Of a stretch of DNA of 64,000 bases, positions 43,189-55,766 are shown piece by piece. Position 1 is the stretch's first letter, and each line of letters opens with the position of its first letter. The notes below the pieces were generated by a model. That model made no database searches, was not told the DNA's origin, and saw nothing but the letters and a program-made list of their open reading frames with translations. The position numbers were made by a program, and so were the translations under genes. The stretch lies in NCBI GenBank assembly GCA_963678925.1, contig OY787533.1:124001-188000 (forward strand), in the 5' to 3' direction. Origin of the DNA: G963665925 sp963678925 (GTDB lineage: Bacteria > Bacillota > Clostridia > Peptostreptococcales > Acidaminobacteraceae).

Positions 43189-43714
43189 TACATTTCACCT
43201 GCCTTCCATTCTGTACTGCAGTTCCTGGGATAGATTCTTCTGCTAGAATATCCGTATCTGAATTATCACAGGCTTCCCTTTCATGACTTTCTTCATGCCT
43301 CAACACCGCTTCATCCATACGCTGACCACATCCTTCACAGAATTTCGAATCTAAGGAGTTTAACGTTCCGCAGCTTGTGCAGTATTTTCCATCTGACATT
43401 GGTTGCTGTACTTGACTTTGCTGAACTTGCCCATTATGAGCCTCTTTTGACGTAATCAATTCTTCTTCAAGACGATTAATTAGATTCTGTTTCCGATCAA
43501 TTTCCTCAAAGTAACTGCGCATAATTTCATCTGTCATAAGTACATTAAGCTTACTTTCATGTGCTTTAACATGCTTTCCCAGTGTTGCATAGAGTTTCTC
43601 AAGTTCTAAGCGTTCTTCCTTAATCTTGGAATTCAGGCGATTACTTTCAACAAACTCTCCCGTCTTATCTCCAATCACTTTACTGACTTCTCCTAGAATA
43701 TTAAATATTGACAA
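43175..43714 (-). CDS. coiled-coil zinc-ribbon protein, 179 residues
   Basis: TTG 43714 was chosen because AGGAG lies 8 nt upstream; an ATG at 43735 has no ribosome site. An amphipathic N-terminus ('MSIFNILGEVSKVIGDKTGEF') leads into a coiled coil (about 30-95, 'KIKEERLELEKLYATLGKHVKAHESK' pattern), a Gln-rich linker and a zinc ribbon 'CTSCGTLNSLDSKFCEGCG'. A polar acidic tail follows. First gene of the operon with the zinc-ribbon membrane protein. Function unknown; zinc ribbons of this kind often mediate assembly. Confidence 0.72.
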   Translation of the reverse strand: MSIFNILGEVSKVIGDKTGEFVESNRLNSKIKEERLELEKLYATLGKHVKAHESKLNVLMTDEIMRSYFEEIDRKQNLINRLEEELITSKEAHNGQVQQSQVQQPMSDGKYCTSCGTLNSLDSKFCEGCGQRMDEAVLRHEESHEREACDNSDTDILAEESIPGTAVQNGRQVKCNDGQ

Positions 43715-43950
43715 CGTACACGCTCCTTTATACATTTATTTACATTTCATAATTATATCAACTTACTTTAAATATTATTTCAACCATTATTTACCAATTT
43801 TATGTATACTGTCATTTCTTTAATTCGTTCTTTTATTCGTAGTCAATAAGAATCTATAAAGTAACTGTACTGGGCTAGAGCTAGTAACCAAATTAGAAAT
43901 TTGTGCTATTTGCTGAGAAGCTCAATGAAATTAATTTACTTATTTGCAAT

Positions 43951-43986
43951 ACACACAAAACGCTCCCATAGGAGCGTTTTGTGTGT
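43951..43986 (-). terminator. strong terminator after the SLH surface-protein gene
   Basis: ACACACAAAACGCTCC (43951-43966) and GGAGCGTTTTGTGTGT (43971-43986) are perfect reverse complements with a 4-nt loop, a 16-bp stem. It lies about 55 nt after the stop codon at 44040. The rest of 43715-44039 is AT-rich and empty apart from the TGAT tract. Confidence 0.85.
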
Positions 43987-44014
43987 AGGGTAACTTTTTA
44001 GAACGTGCTAAACT

Positions 44015-48674
<4,660 letters not shown>

Positions 48675-48732
48675 TGATGCTCACTCCTTTTGAGTTACAG
48701 AAATACAAATAATACTTCTATTTCCTGATGCA

Positions 48733-49140
48733 CTAATCAGCCAATATGCCTTTATTAGCAAGTAGTCCAGAAATTTCTTCACCAATAATGCGCGTCATTC
48801 GGTTCAGATCTATGTTTTCGCCATTAAAGACGAAGTACCAGCCATCCGTCGCTGCATTGCCCGCCACTTCTTTTAGCATGCCACCAGCTCCGTTATATAC
48901 TTTTGTCACCATGATGGTCTTACCATTGATTGCAACCTGAATCATATACTTGTTCACGGCGGGGAAGCGAATACACTTCATAACACCTTTGCCAGTGATG
49001 TTGGGCTCTCCACACGGATAGGTTCCATCCTTCATAATATTCAACAACTCTTCATAAGTCAGCTTTCTATTCACTTTTATCGCATCATAACCCTTAACGA
49101 TATCTGTTGTTCTTGATTTGAGCCTACTAAACAAACCCAT
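48733..49140 (-). CDS. hypothetical protein, 135 residues
   Basis: ATG 49140 follows GGGAGGT. The protein begins with a basic stretch ('MGLFSRLKSRTTDIVKG'), then 'LTYEELLNIMKDGTYPCG' and 'GWYFVFNGENIDLNRMTRIIGEEISGLL'. No signal peptide or membrane helix. The middle ('YMIQVAINGKTIMVTKVYNG') looks like paired beta strands. It is upstream of the SLH gene on the same strand, 58 nt away, and may be co-transcribed. Family not recognised. Confidence 0.65.
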   Translation of the reverse strand: MGLFSRLKSRTTDIVKGYDAIKVNRKLTYEELLNIMKDGTYPCGEPNITGKGVMKCIRFPAVNKYMIQVAINGKTIMVTKVYNGAGGMLKEVAGNAATDGWYFVFNGENIDLNRMTRIIGEEISGLLANKGILAD

Positions 49141-49363
49141 ATTCCTACCTCCCGATTTCTTTTAAACAGCTTAGCCGTCTACTTGTCATTTGCAATATAG
49201 CATAATTTCCAAAGACTTATATCCGTTTTCAACTAAGCGGTTTGCATTTAAACTGAGCGGTATTTATTTAAACCAAATGGTGAAAATATACGCTTTCCGT
49301 TCAAACTGAATATAGTATAATTGATGTATAAACTATTACATAAGATAGAAGGACTACTAACTC

Positions 49364-50704
49364 ATGGAAATCTTAAGCACTGTCTTATCCATTACCTGTG
49401 TACAAATTCCAGGCATTTTCATTCGCTACATCCCATTCTCTAAATTGGTTTCGGACAAACAAAAGAAACAGCTCCTAATTAGCTATGTGGTCTGTTTCAT
49501 CATTCAGAACATAGTTTTTTATACGGCACTGACACATTTTGAAACGAACCCATTCAATTTTCGTATTTTACTTTCAATGGGAGCAATCTCATATGTATGC
49601 ATCAACTGTATAATTATTCAACACATGTTCTTTCAGCATATCTTTATTTTCGGTATGCATGCAAATTACATTCTGGTTTTGCATTCATTTGCCGCGATTA
49701 TTTTGAATCATTTTGCGCACTATATGTCACCCTATAATCAGATTATCACGCAGAATTTAATCTATTCTTTACTTCTAATAATCACTCTGTACCCTATATG
49801 GAAATTAATTCGGAATTCATTCATTTTCAACCTGACCATGGAAAACACCTACTACTGGAATATCATATGGTTGATCCCCGTTTTATTGTGTATCAGTGAA
49901 CTCATTGTCACTGTTGGCATATCGTGGATTAGCACATGGCAACAGATTGTATCGCGTATTCTCACAGGCGCTGCAGCATTTGTATCTTGGAAGATTATCA
50001 ATCTGCACTACAATAATTTTGAAGAAAAGCTGGCACTGCAGTCTACAAATCAAATGCTGTCTATACAAATGAATGCGATTCACCATCAAGCCGAAACCAT
50101 TCGTGACAACGATGAAAAACTGCGTATTCTGCGTCATGACTTACGTCACAACGTCCACATTTTAGCCTCGCTCATTCAAAACGAGGACTATGATCATGCG
50201 ATTTTACATTTGCAGCAGCTGGATGCTCGACTCGACAACGCCTCGCCCGTCATTTTTTGCAATAACCTTGTCATCAATTCAGCAATGACAGTTTATCTTG
50301 CGCACGCCAAAGAGGAGCAGATTAACGTTTCTTCTGAAATGAACATACCTGAGCATATACCTTTCGACAGCAACGACATTGCAATACTTTTTGCAAACGT
50401 TCTTGAAAACGCCATTCACGCAAGTATGCTCAGCAATGATTCGCGCAAGGAAATTCTTGTTTCATCAAAATATGTTGACAGCAAACTCGTTATTATAGTA
50501 AAAAACCGCTTCAAAGGAAAAGTCTCATTTAACAAAACCGGCATGCCTATTAGCCTGGAATCTGGTCATGGTATTGGTATGCAGTCTATAAACGCAATCG
50601 TCAAAAAATACAGTGGACATGTTGTCTGCTCACACAAAGACAACTGGTTCACTATTAGCTTCATGTTTTCAGCTGGAGGTCCGAATGAAAATCGCAATTA
50701 TTGA
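49364..50704 (+). CDS. GHKL-type sensor histidine kinase (AgrC-like)
   Basis: 446 residues from ATG 49364. Six or seven N-terminal helices (about 5-215) form the sensor. The kinase part has 'LRHDLRHNVHILASLI' with the phospho-accepting His, then a HATPase domain of the GHKL class ('FANVLENAIHASM' N box, 'GHGIGMQSINAIVKKYSG' G box). This is the LytS/AgrC layout used for peptide or membrane signals. It overlaps its response-regulator gene by 20 nt, so the two are co-translated. No agrB or agrD genes are nearby. Confidence 0.93.
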   Translation: MEILSTVLSITCVQIPGIFIRYIPFSKLVSDKQKKQLLISYVVCFIIQNIVFYTALTHFETNPFNFRILLSMGAISYVCINCIIIQHMFFQHIFIFGMHANYILVLHSFAAIILNHFAHYMSPYNQIITQNLIYSLLLIITLYPIWKLIRNSFIFNLTMENTYYWNIIWLIPVLLCISELIVTVGISWISTWQQIVSRILTGAAAFVSWKIINLHYNNFEEKLALQSTNQMLSIQMNAIHHQAETIRDNDEKLRILRHDLRHNVHILASLIQNEDYDHAILHLQQLDARLDNASPVIFCNNLVINSAMTVYLAHAKEEQINVSSEMNIPEHIPFDSNDIAILFANVLENAIHASMLSNDSRKEILVSSKYVDSKLVIIVKNRFKGKVSFNKTGMPISLESGHGIGMQSINAIVKKYSGHVVCSHKDNWFTISFMFSAGGPNENRNY

Positions 50705-51416
50705 TGACACTTCATCAGATCGTATTCTTGTCAAGCAGTGGATTAATACCTACTTTGATGAAAGAGAAAATGAATACTTGTCAAAGCCTGAATACGACGC
50801 GTTTAAAGATGGCGAATCTTTCTTAGAAGATTTCACACCTGGATCCTATGAGCTTCTAATACTGGATATTTACATGAATAAACTCAGTGGTCTTGATGTT
50901 GCGAAACGTGTGTCTGCCATAGATAAATCCTGCAATATCATTCTTTTCACAAACAGTAAGGATCATCAGCTTGACGGGTATATCATCCATGCTGTCGGTT
51001 ATGTCATGAAACCTGTAGACAAACATTTGAATGCGCTTTATACAGCCCTAGACTACGTGATTGAGAAAATGGAAATGGACAAGGCCAGTATTTCTGTTAA
51101 AACAGCCTATGGTGACTTAACGCTTCAATTTCGGAACATCTTTTATATTGATTGCATTAACCGTACAGTTAATATGCACTTGCCCAATCAAACACTGGAA
51201 GTCATCGGAAAGTATAAGGACTTACGGCATACATTCCTATCTGATAATCGATTTTTAGAATGTAATCGAAATTTGATTGTCAATATGGATTATGTTGATA
51301 GGCTTTCAGAAGATGATTTTGTGCTTAAATCCGGCGAGCATGTTCCTATCAGTCGAAGAAAGAAAGTAACGGTGCTTGAGTACTATATGAAATACTTTAT
51401 CAATCGAATTGGGTAA
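50685..51416 (+). CDS. LytTR-family response regulator
   Basis: 243 residues from ATG 50685, with GGAGGT upstream, inside the end of the kinase gene. The receiver domain reads 'MKIAIIDDTSSDRILVKQW' with a likely phospho-acceptor Asp in 'LLILDIYMNKLSG', then 'IILFTNSKDHQLDGY' and 'VGYVMKPVDKHL'. The C-terminal LytTR domain includes 'YIDCINRTVNMHLPNQTLEVIGKYKDL' and 'ECNRNLIVNMDYVDRLSEDDFVLKSGEHVPISRRKK' in the family pattern. Targets cannot be read; the SLH protein and surface proteins nearby are candidates. Confidence 0.94.
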   Translation: MKIAIIDDTSSDRILVKQWINTYFDERENEYLSKPEYDAFKDGESFLEDFTPGSYELLILDIYMNKLSGLDVAKRVSAIDKSCNIILFTNSKDHQLDGYIIHAVGYVMKPVDKHLNALYTALDYVIEKMEMDKASISVKTAYGDLTLQFRNIFYIDCINRTVNMHLPNQTLEVIGKYKDLRHTFLSDNRFLECNRNLIVNMDYVDRLSEDDFVLKSGEHVPISRRKKVTVLEYYMKYFINRIG

Positions 51417-51428
51417 GTTTAAGGTATA

Positions 51429-51469
51429 AAAAATCGAGCTTGAGATTCGTACTCTCAAGCTCGATTTTT
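51429..51469 (+). terminator. terminator after the LytTR gene
   Basis: AAAAATCGAGCTTGAGA (51429-51445) and TCTCAAGCTCGATTTTT (51453-51469) are perfect reverse complements, a 17-bp stem usable from both sides by the convergent genes. Confidence 0.88.
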
Positions 51470-51496
51470 GGCTCTTCGCTCTGTTTTCGTTTCTGT

Positions 51497-52189
51497 TTAA
51501 CTGCCTTCTGGGAAGTTTGAACTTACATTTTGAAGCAATACAAAATACACCAGTAGCTTGTCTTCCTGATCAACTTGGTTGTCATATGTAATTACCCTTA
51601 TAGCATATTCTGAATTGCGGTGATTGTAGTCATAATACCCTTCTAGAAGCACCTTGCCTGCCTGGTCATATATTTTCCATCCTTCATCATCATCATAAGC
51701 ATAATAATCTTTTTTGTTTTTATCCTTATCGTAAAAAGTGAAAATATAGTCTCGTTCTGGTGCATTAATTAAAGACTCCAAGGTTTCCTTTGTATATCCA
51801 ATGCACGTATCTTGACTGTCAAAAAAGGCATATGTAGGACCTGCTGACGTATTCGGCAGTTCCGTATTATCTGATTGAAGATACATCATCAGTTCATCTC
51901 CGGCGAACAACTGGATTTGACGGTGAATGATCCCTTTATCTACCAATTTGCCAACCTGCTGTTCACCTGCCCACACCGTTGGTTTTTGAGTCATAGCATC
52001 GCCATCGCCTGTGAAAGTCAGCTCCTCGGCTTCCACTATAATCTCATACGCTTCTTTAGAGGATATCATATCTTGGTCGACATCCTTTCGCTGAAAAACA
52101 AGATAAATCAATCCCACACCTACGAGAAGCACACCTATTAGGATGACAACTAATATGACATGACTGCTTAAACTTTCTTTCTTCTTCAT
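51497..52189 (-). CDS. membrane-anchored protein of unknown function, 230 residues
   Basis: ATG 52189 follows GGAGGCG. A single N-terminal helix ('VILVVILIGVLLVGVGLIYLVF') anchors a mostly beta extracellular part rich in Asp, Tyr and Gly ('GYYDYNHRNSEYAIRVITYD'). No Cys pairs or catalytic motif are seen. The gene is single, facing the LytTR gene. Function unknown; a small surface or regulatory protein is plausible. Confidence 0.65.
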   Translation of the reverse strand: MKKKESLSSHVILVVILIGVLLVGVGLIYLVFQRKDVDQDMISSKEAYEIIVEAEELTFTGDGDAMTQKPTVWAGEQQVGKLVDKGIIHRQIQLFAGDELMMYLQSDNTELPNTSAGPTYAFFDSQDTCIGYTKETLESLINAPERDYIFTFYDKDKNKKDYYAYDDDEGWKIYDQAGKVLLEGYYDYNHRNSEYAIRVITYDNQVDQEDKLLVYFVLLQNVSSNFPEGS

Positions 52190-52348
52190 TGTCTACGCCT
52201 CCAACTGACATTTGATACTGTTCTACTGAACCCTACATTTAGCCTACTCAAATCATTTCTCATTGCTATCATTTTATCAAACACCGCACTTTTTAAATCA
52301 AGCGTTCAGTCATGTACACGACCACTCCGTATTTTTGAAGCATAAAGA

Positions 52349-52374
52349 AATCACACCTGTGTATAGGTGTGATT
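52349..52374 (-). terminator. terminator after the pentapeptide-like gene
   Basis: AATCACACCT (52349-52358) pairs perfectly with AGGTGTGATT (52365-52374); on the minus strand it is followed by TTCTTT. Confidence 0.8.
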
Positions 52375-52403
52375 GAAAATCGCAAACGAAATGGATCTTT
52401 GCC

Positions 52404-53240
52404 CTAAATCGTCGTCCAAATACTTTCGACAATACGCCTCAAAAGTGGGCCTTTCCTAATATCATAGGCCTTCGATACCCTTATTCTCAGCTTTTCAACA
52501 TAATCGTTCAGCTTTTCATCATCGCACATACTAGAAAATGAGTTATCTGCAATTTCCGTGAAGGCTCGCCACCGCAAGTTAAAGCCTGCAATAATGCGTT
52601 TTAAGTCACGTGTCTTTAAGTGACTGATTTTAGGTTGAACAATTCTCGCATCAAATTGACATCCCAAATATGTATCAGAAAAATCCACATCATATAAAAT
52701 GCACGAACTTGAAAAATGTGTATCATCAACCATTGAGCGAATGAGGCTTGAACTATTCATACAGCAATTATCAAAGGTACAGCTGCTCATATCGATATTG
52801 CATAAAGTACTATAACGCATATCTAAGTTAGAAAGAGCCAGTCCATTCATATTTAGCCTTATGAGCGAAACACCTCTTATATCGAACCTGCCATTTGAAT
52901 ATTCATCTGCACTAAGAGGATACAGTCTATTGAAGTCATCCAGCGTCAGGGTTTCTTTTCCATACTCTATACCTATGCTCTGAAAATCAAGTTTTTCATG
53001 GGCCATTAAATTAATGCGCCGGGAAATTTCATATAAGAAAAGCAGGCCAATGGGGGACTTCCAACGCACTTTGGCCTCAAAGGCATCTAAGTGCATTGGG
53101 TTTTCAAGAAGCTTGGGATTCTCCTTCATGATGCTGGTCAATACCTTATCCTTATTTTTCATCCAGTATGTATAGGTATTCTCTCGCCCCTTATAGCCTA
53201 GATAGAACATCTCTTTATAAATCAGATTATCAACGAGCAC
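52404..53240 (-). CDS. pentapeptide-repeat-like protein, 278 residues
   Basis: GTG 53240 was chosen because GAGGTGA lies 5 nt upstream; longer starts lack a site. The N-terminal half is helical ('KVRWKSPIGLLFLYEISRRINLM'). Residues about 120-200 show a pentapeptide-type periodicity of aliphatic and small residues ('LIRLNMNGLALSNLDMRYSTLCNIDMSSC' pattern). The C-terminal 70 residues are basic and helical. The pentapeptide section is short and irregular, so the family match is moderate. No neighbour suggests a role. Confidence 0.6.
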   Translation of the reverse strand: MLVDNLIYKEMFYLGYKGRENTYTYWMKNKDKVLTSIMKENPKLLENPMHLDAFEAKVRWKSPIGLLFLYEISRRINLMAHEKLDFQSIGIEYGKETLTLDDFNRLYPLSADEYSNGRFDIRGVSLIRLNMNGLALSNLDMRYSTLCNIDMSSCTFDNCCMNSSSLIRSMVDDTHFSSSCILYDVDFSDTYLGCQFDARIVQPKISHLKTRDLKRIIAGFNLRWRAFTEIADNSFSSMCDDEKLNDYVEKLRIRVSKAYDIRKGPLLRRIVESIWTTI

Positions 53241-53534
53241 ACACGTCACCTCACAATACTTGACTCTGGAAACCACTCAGAACAATCAGCTATTTGATGA
53301 TCCTCGCCCAGCGATTTCTTTTTCCTTTATTGAATTATATCATTAAAAGATTAAAATTTACTGATAATCCTAAACGCCCTATCCACGCACCCAGCCTTTC
53401 TTATTGTATGCTTCATTCGTAATAAGTCTAACAGTTTGAGCGGACTTCAAATTACAGATGAATTTATTAATTGTACTTACAGGCACGTAAAAACCCCCGG
53501 TGCCTGGCAGAATACAGGGGAATTAACCGGGGGT
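53241..53534 (-). terminator. GC-rich terminator of the PilZ gene (53493-53534) and flanking gap
   Basis: On the minus strand ACCCCCGGT (53526-53534) pairs with ACCGGGGGT (53493-53501) and five T follow. An alternative hairpin, CAGGCAC (53480-53486) with GTGCCTG (53500-53506), overlaps one arm and would exclude it. The rest of the gap shows no gene. Confidence 0.65.
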
Positions 53535-53597
53535 AAATTTCTCTTACAAATAGAAGTCTCTACTGATGCGCCTTTGACCCTATACGAAATAGTGCGC

Positions 53598-53957
53598 TTA
53601 TAAATTACTGATGATGCTGTTTAGGAAAATTATATCGGGACGGGTGAGTTCAATAAATTGAACACCGCTTCTGAATCTTTGATTATGATCATTTGAAATG
53701 GTAAAGGTACACCAGTTAACCTTTACCTTTAACTTTTTTGTCTCAGTTTTATATCTGAGATTAAGGGACAGGACCGTGTCCTTTTCAAGTCGCTGATTGC
53801 ATAAAAAACCTAAGCCACTATATGAAATGTCTATAATTGTAATGACAAGCGGCTTCTTCCTTGTTTCATTCGATTCTATGCACTGACCGCAAAAGACCCA
53901 ATTCCTATATTCAAATCGTTCGTAACGTCGTTCATACCCACTCATTATGTCACCCAT
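53598..53957 (-). CDS. PilZ-domain c-di-GMP receptor
   Basis: 119 residues from ATG 53957, with AGGAG 8 nt upstream. The protein is little more than one PilZ domain: the Arg motif 'ERRYERFEYRN' near the start and 'IIDISYSGLGFLCN' (DxSxxG) in the middle are the two parts that bind c-di-GMP. The last strands ('FRSGVQFIELTRPD') close the barrel. With three GGDEF or GGDEF-EAL genes in the window it is a likely effector. Single gene. Confidence 0.85.
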   Translation of the reverse strand: MGDIMSGYERRYERFEYRNWVFCGQCIESNETRKKPLVITIIDISYSGLGFLCNQRLEKDTVLSLNLRYKTETKKLKVKVNWCTFTISNDHNQRFRSGVQFIELTRPDIIFLNSIISNL

Positions 53958-54116
53958 AGAATTCGCTCCTGTTTTCATATCTCTCACAATCAGCCCTAAA
54001 TGCTAGACCGCTACTCAAATCAAGGCCATATCTATTCTATAATTACTTATTTACCCCTTGGGCACTTGCATTAATCCCATATCTGACTTATATCATGGAG
54101 AAGTGTGTTTTTAAAT

Positions 54117-55025
54117 CTATTCCATTTGCTCGCGTAAAACTGAATCCCCCACAAGATTTTCTTTCATACTCAACTTGGAAAAAACAGTCGCAAAGAAAAT
54201 AATGCCTGCACCCACCAGCATTCTTTCCGTAAATATCTCGTCCATCATGAGGACAGAAAGCAAGCACCCAAATATGGCTTCTAATGAGATTAAAATACTT
54301 GCCCGGACATCGGTCGTATACTTCTGGGCTATATTCTGAAGCAAAAACGCGATCATTGTATTCACGATAAAAAGATAGAGGACACCGATCATACTGGACG
54401 GGCTAATGAATTCTATTGGCGCTTCAAAGAATAAGGCACTTATGAGCGATAGGGTCCCGGCAGTTGTCAGCTGCAAGGCTGTAAGTGCTAAGGGATTCAT
54501 GGCATTTGCAAAGATCCGCACAAGCACAATCTGATAAGCAAAGATCAGGGCGAACATCAATGAAAAGCCATCACCCAAATTAAGTGTGAGACCCCCGTCA
54601 TATGTCATCAGACCTATGCCCATAAGCACAAAAGAGCCAGATATTACATCTGAGTATTTGGGCTTTGCTTTACTTAATGACCATGACGCAAATGGCACAA
54701 AAACTGTGTATGCCGCTACAATGAAGGCTTGTTTTCCCGATGTCGTATAGTTTAAGCCGATGGTTTGAAAGGATTGTCCCGCAAAGAGTACGACGCCTAA
54801 AAGGACACCGAATCCTATGTCCTTTCGTGTGAGTCTCCTTATACGGCTCATAGATACAACTCCAAGTACTAAGCCCGATGGTAAAAATCTAAAAGCAAGC
54901 AAATAAAATGGAGAAACATCTCCCAATGCAATTTCAGCAGCTACAAATCCGCCACCCCAAATAAAAGCGACAAAGAGCAGAGATATCTCCGCTAAGAACA
55001 TCCTTCGTTTAGCAATATTTTTCAA
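54117..55025 (-). CDS. EamA-family (DMT) transporter controlled by an XRE-cupin regulator
   Basis: 302 residues from TTG 55025, where GAGGTGA sits 5 nt upstream; GTG 55034 is the alternative. Ten helices in two EamA repeats, the first beginning 'LAEISLLFVAFIWGGGFVAAEIAL' and the second 'GDGFSLMFALIFAYQIVLVRI'. 'SLEAIFGCLLSVLMMDEIFTERM' is the usual ending loop. It is divergent from the XRE-cupin gene, the likely regulator. Cargo unknown, probably an amino acid or polyamine-like metabolite. Confidence 0.92.
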   Translation of the reverse strand: MKNIAKRRMFLAEISLLFVAFIWGGGFVAAEIALGDVSPFYLLAFRFLPSGLVLGVVSMSRIRRLTRKDIGFGVLLGVVLFAGQSFQTIGLNYTTSGKQAFIVAAYTVFVPFASWSLSKAKPKYSDVISGSFVLMGIGLMTYDGGLTLNLGDGFSLMFALIFAYQIVLVRIFANAMNPLALTALQLTTAGTLSLISALFFEAPIEFISPSSMIGVLYLFIVNTMIAFLLQNIAQKYTTDVRASILISLEAIFGCLLSVLMMDEIFTERMLVGAGIIFFATVFSKLSMKENLVGDSVLREQME

Positions 55026-55064
55026 AGCACTCACCTCGTTCTATATACTAAATAATATTCATTA

Positions 55065-55130
55065 TATTGAAATTCATTTGATTATATCAGCTGAATCCAA
55101 GTGAGTCAATATAATAAAAGTATTTCAATA
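55065..55130. promoter_or_regulatory. divergent promoter region of EamA and XRE-cupin
   Basis: TATTGAAAT (55065-55073) and ATTTCAATA (55122-55130) are inverted copies 48 nt apart in the divergent region. They are possible half-sites or paired sites for the XRE-cupin protein. Confidence 0.4.
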
Positions 55131-55191
55131 AAATGAACAAAATGATATGCTATTGGTAGACTATTTAGATGTAGATTAAGGAGATGACCAA

Positions 55192-55749
55192 ATGGGCCAT
55201 ATAAACCTTGGAAAGAAAATCACAGAATTTAGACGGGTCAAAGATCTGACAATCCGGGAATTCTCGGAAATTACAGGCCTTAGTGCATCCCTGCTCAGCC
55301 AACTCGAACGGAATATTGGCAACCCAACACTCAGCGCACTGCAGGCAATTGCTGCTGCCCTAAATATCCCCTTATCAGAACTCCTCACAGAAGAAGTTGA
55401 AAATGCAGATTTGATCCTTAGAAAAGAGAATCGGAAGAAGATATTTGATCCCGATGCAAAACATGTCCTTTATGACATGCTCACCCAAAGCGCATCAAAC
55501 TCCCCAGTAGAACTGCTCCTCATGCACCTCAAATCAGACAGCGAAACCTATGGTGGCTTCTCTGAACATGACGGAGAAGAAATAGCCTATGTGCTTAAGG
55601 GAGACCTGCTTATTCTATTTGAACATGAACAGTTTGATATTACAGAAGGAGACACAGTCCGCATTCTCCCGGCACGCAAGCATATGTTTAAAAATATGGG
55701 GCCTATCGATGCTGAGGTATTGTTTATCAAGAGCAAGCTATTCAAATAA
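55192..55749 (+). CDS. XRE-cupin transcriptional regulator
   Basis: 185 residues from ATG 55192, with AGGAGA upstream. The N-terminal XRE helix-turn-helix ('DLTIREFSEITGLSASLLSQLERNIGNPTLSALQAIAAALNIPLSELL' pattern, residues about 8-65) is followed by a cupin_2 sensor ('EHDGEEIAYVLKGDLLILFEHEQFDITEGDTVRILPARKHMFKN' pattern, residues about 118-175). This two-domain type often senses amino acids or polyamines. It is divergent from the EamA transporter gene. Confidence 0.93.
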   Translation: MGHINLGKKITEFRRVKDLTIREFSEITGLSASLLSQLERNIGNPTLSALQAIAAALNIPLSELLTEEVENADLILRKENRKKIFDPDAKHVLYDMLTQSASNSPVELLLMHLKSDSETYGGFSEHDGEEIAYVLKGDLLILFEHEQFDITEGDTVRILPARKHMFKNMGPIDAEVLFIKSKLFK

Positions 55750-55766
55750 CTCCAGTTTGCTTGGCG

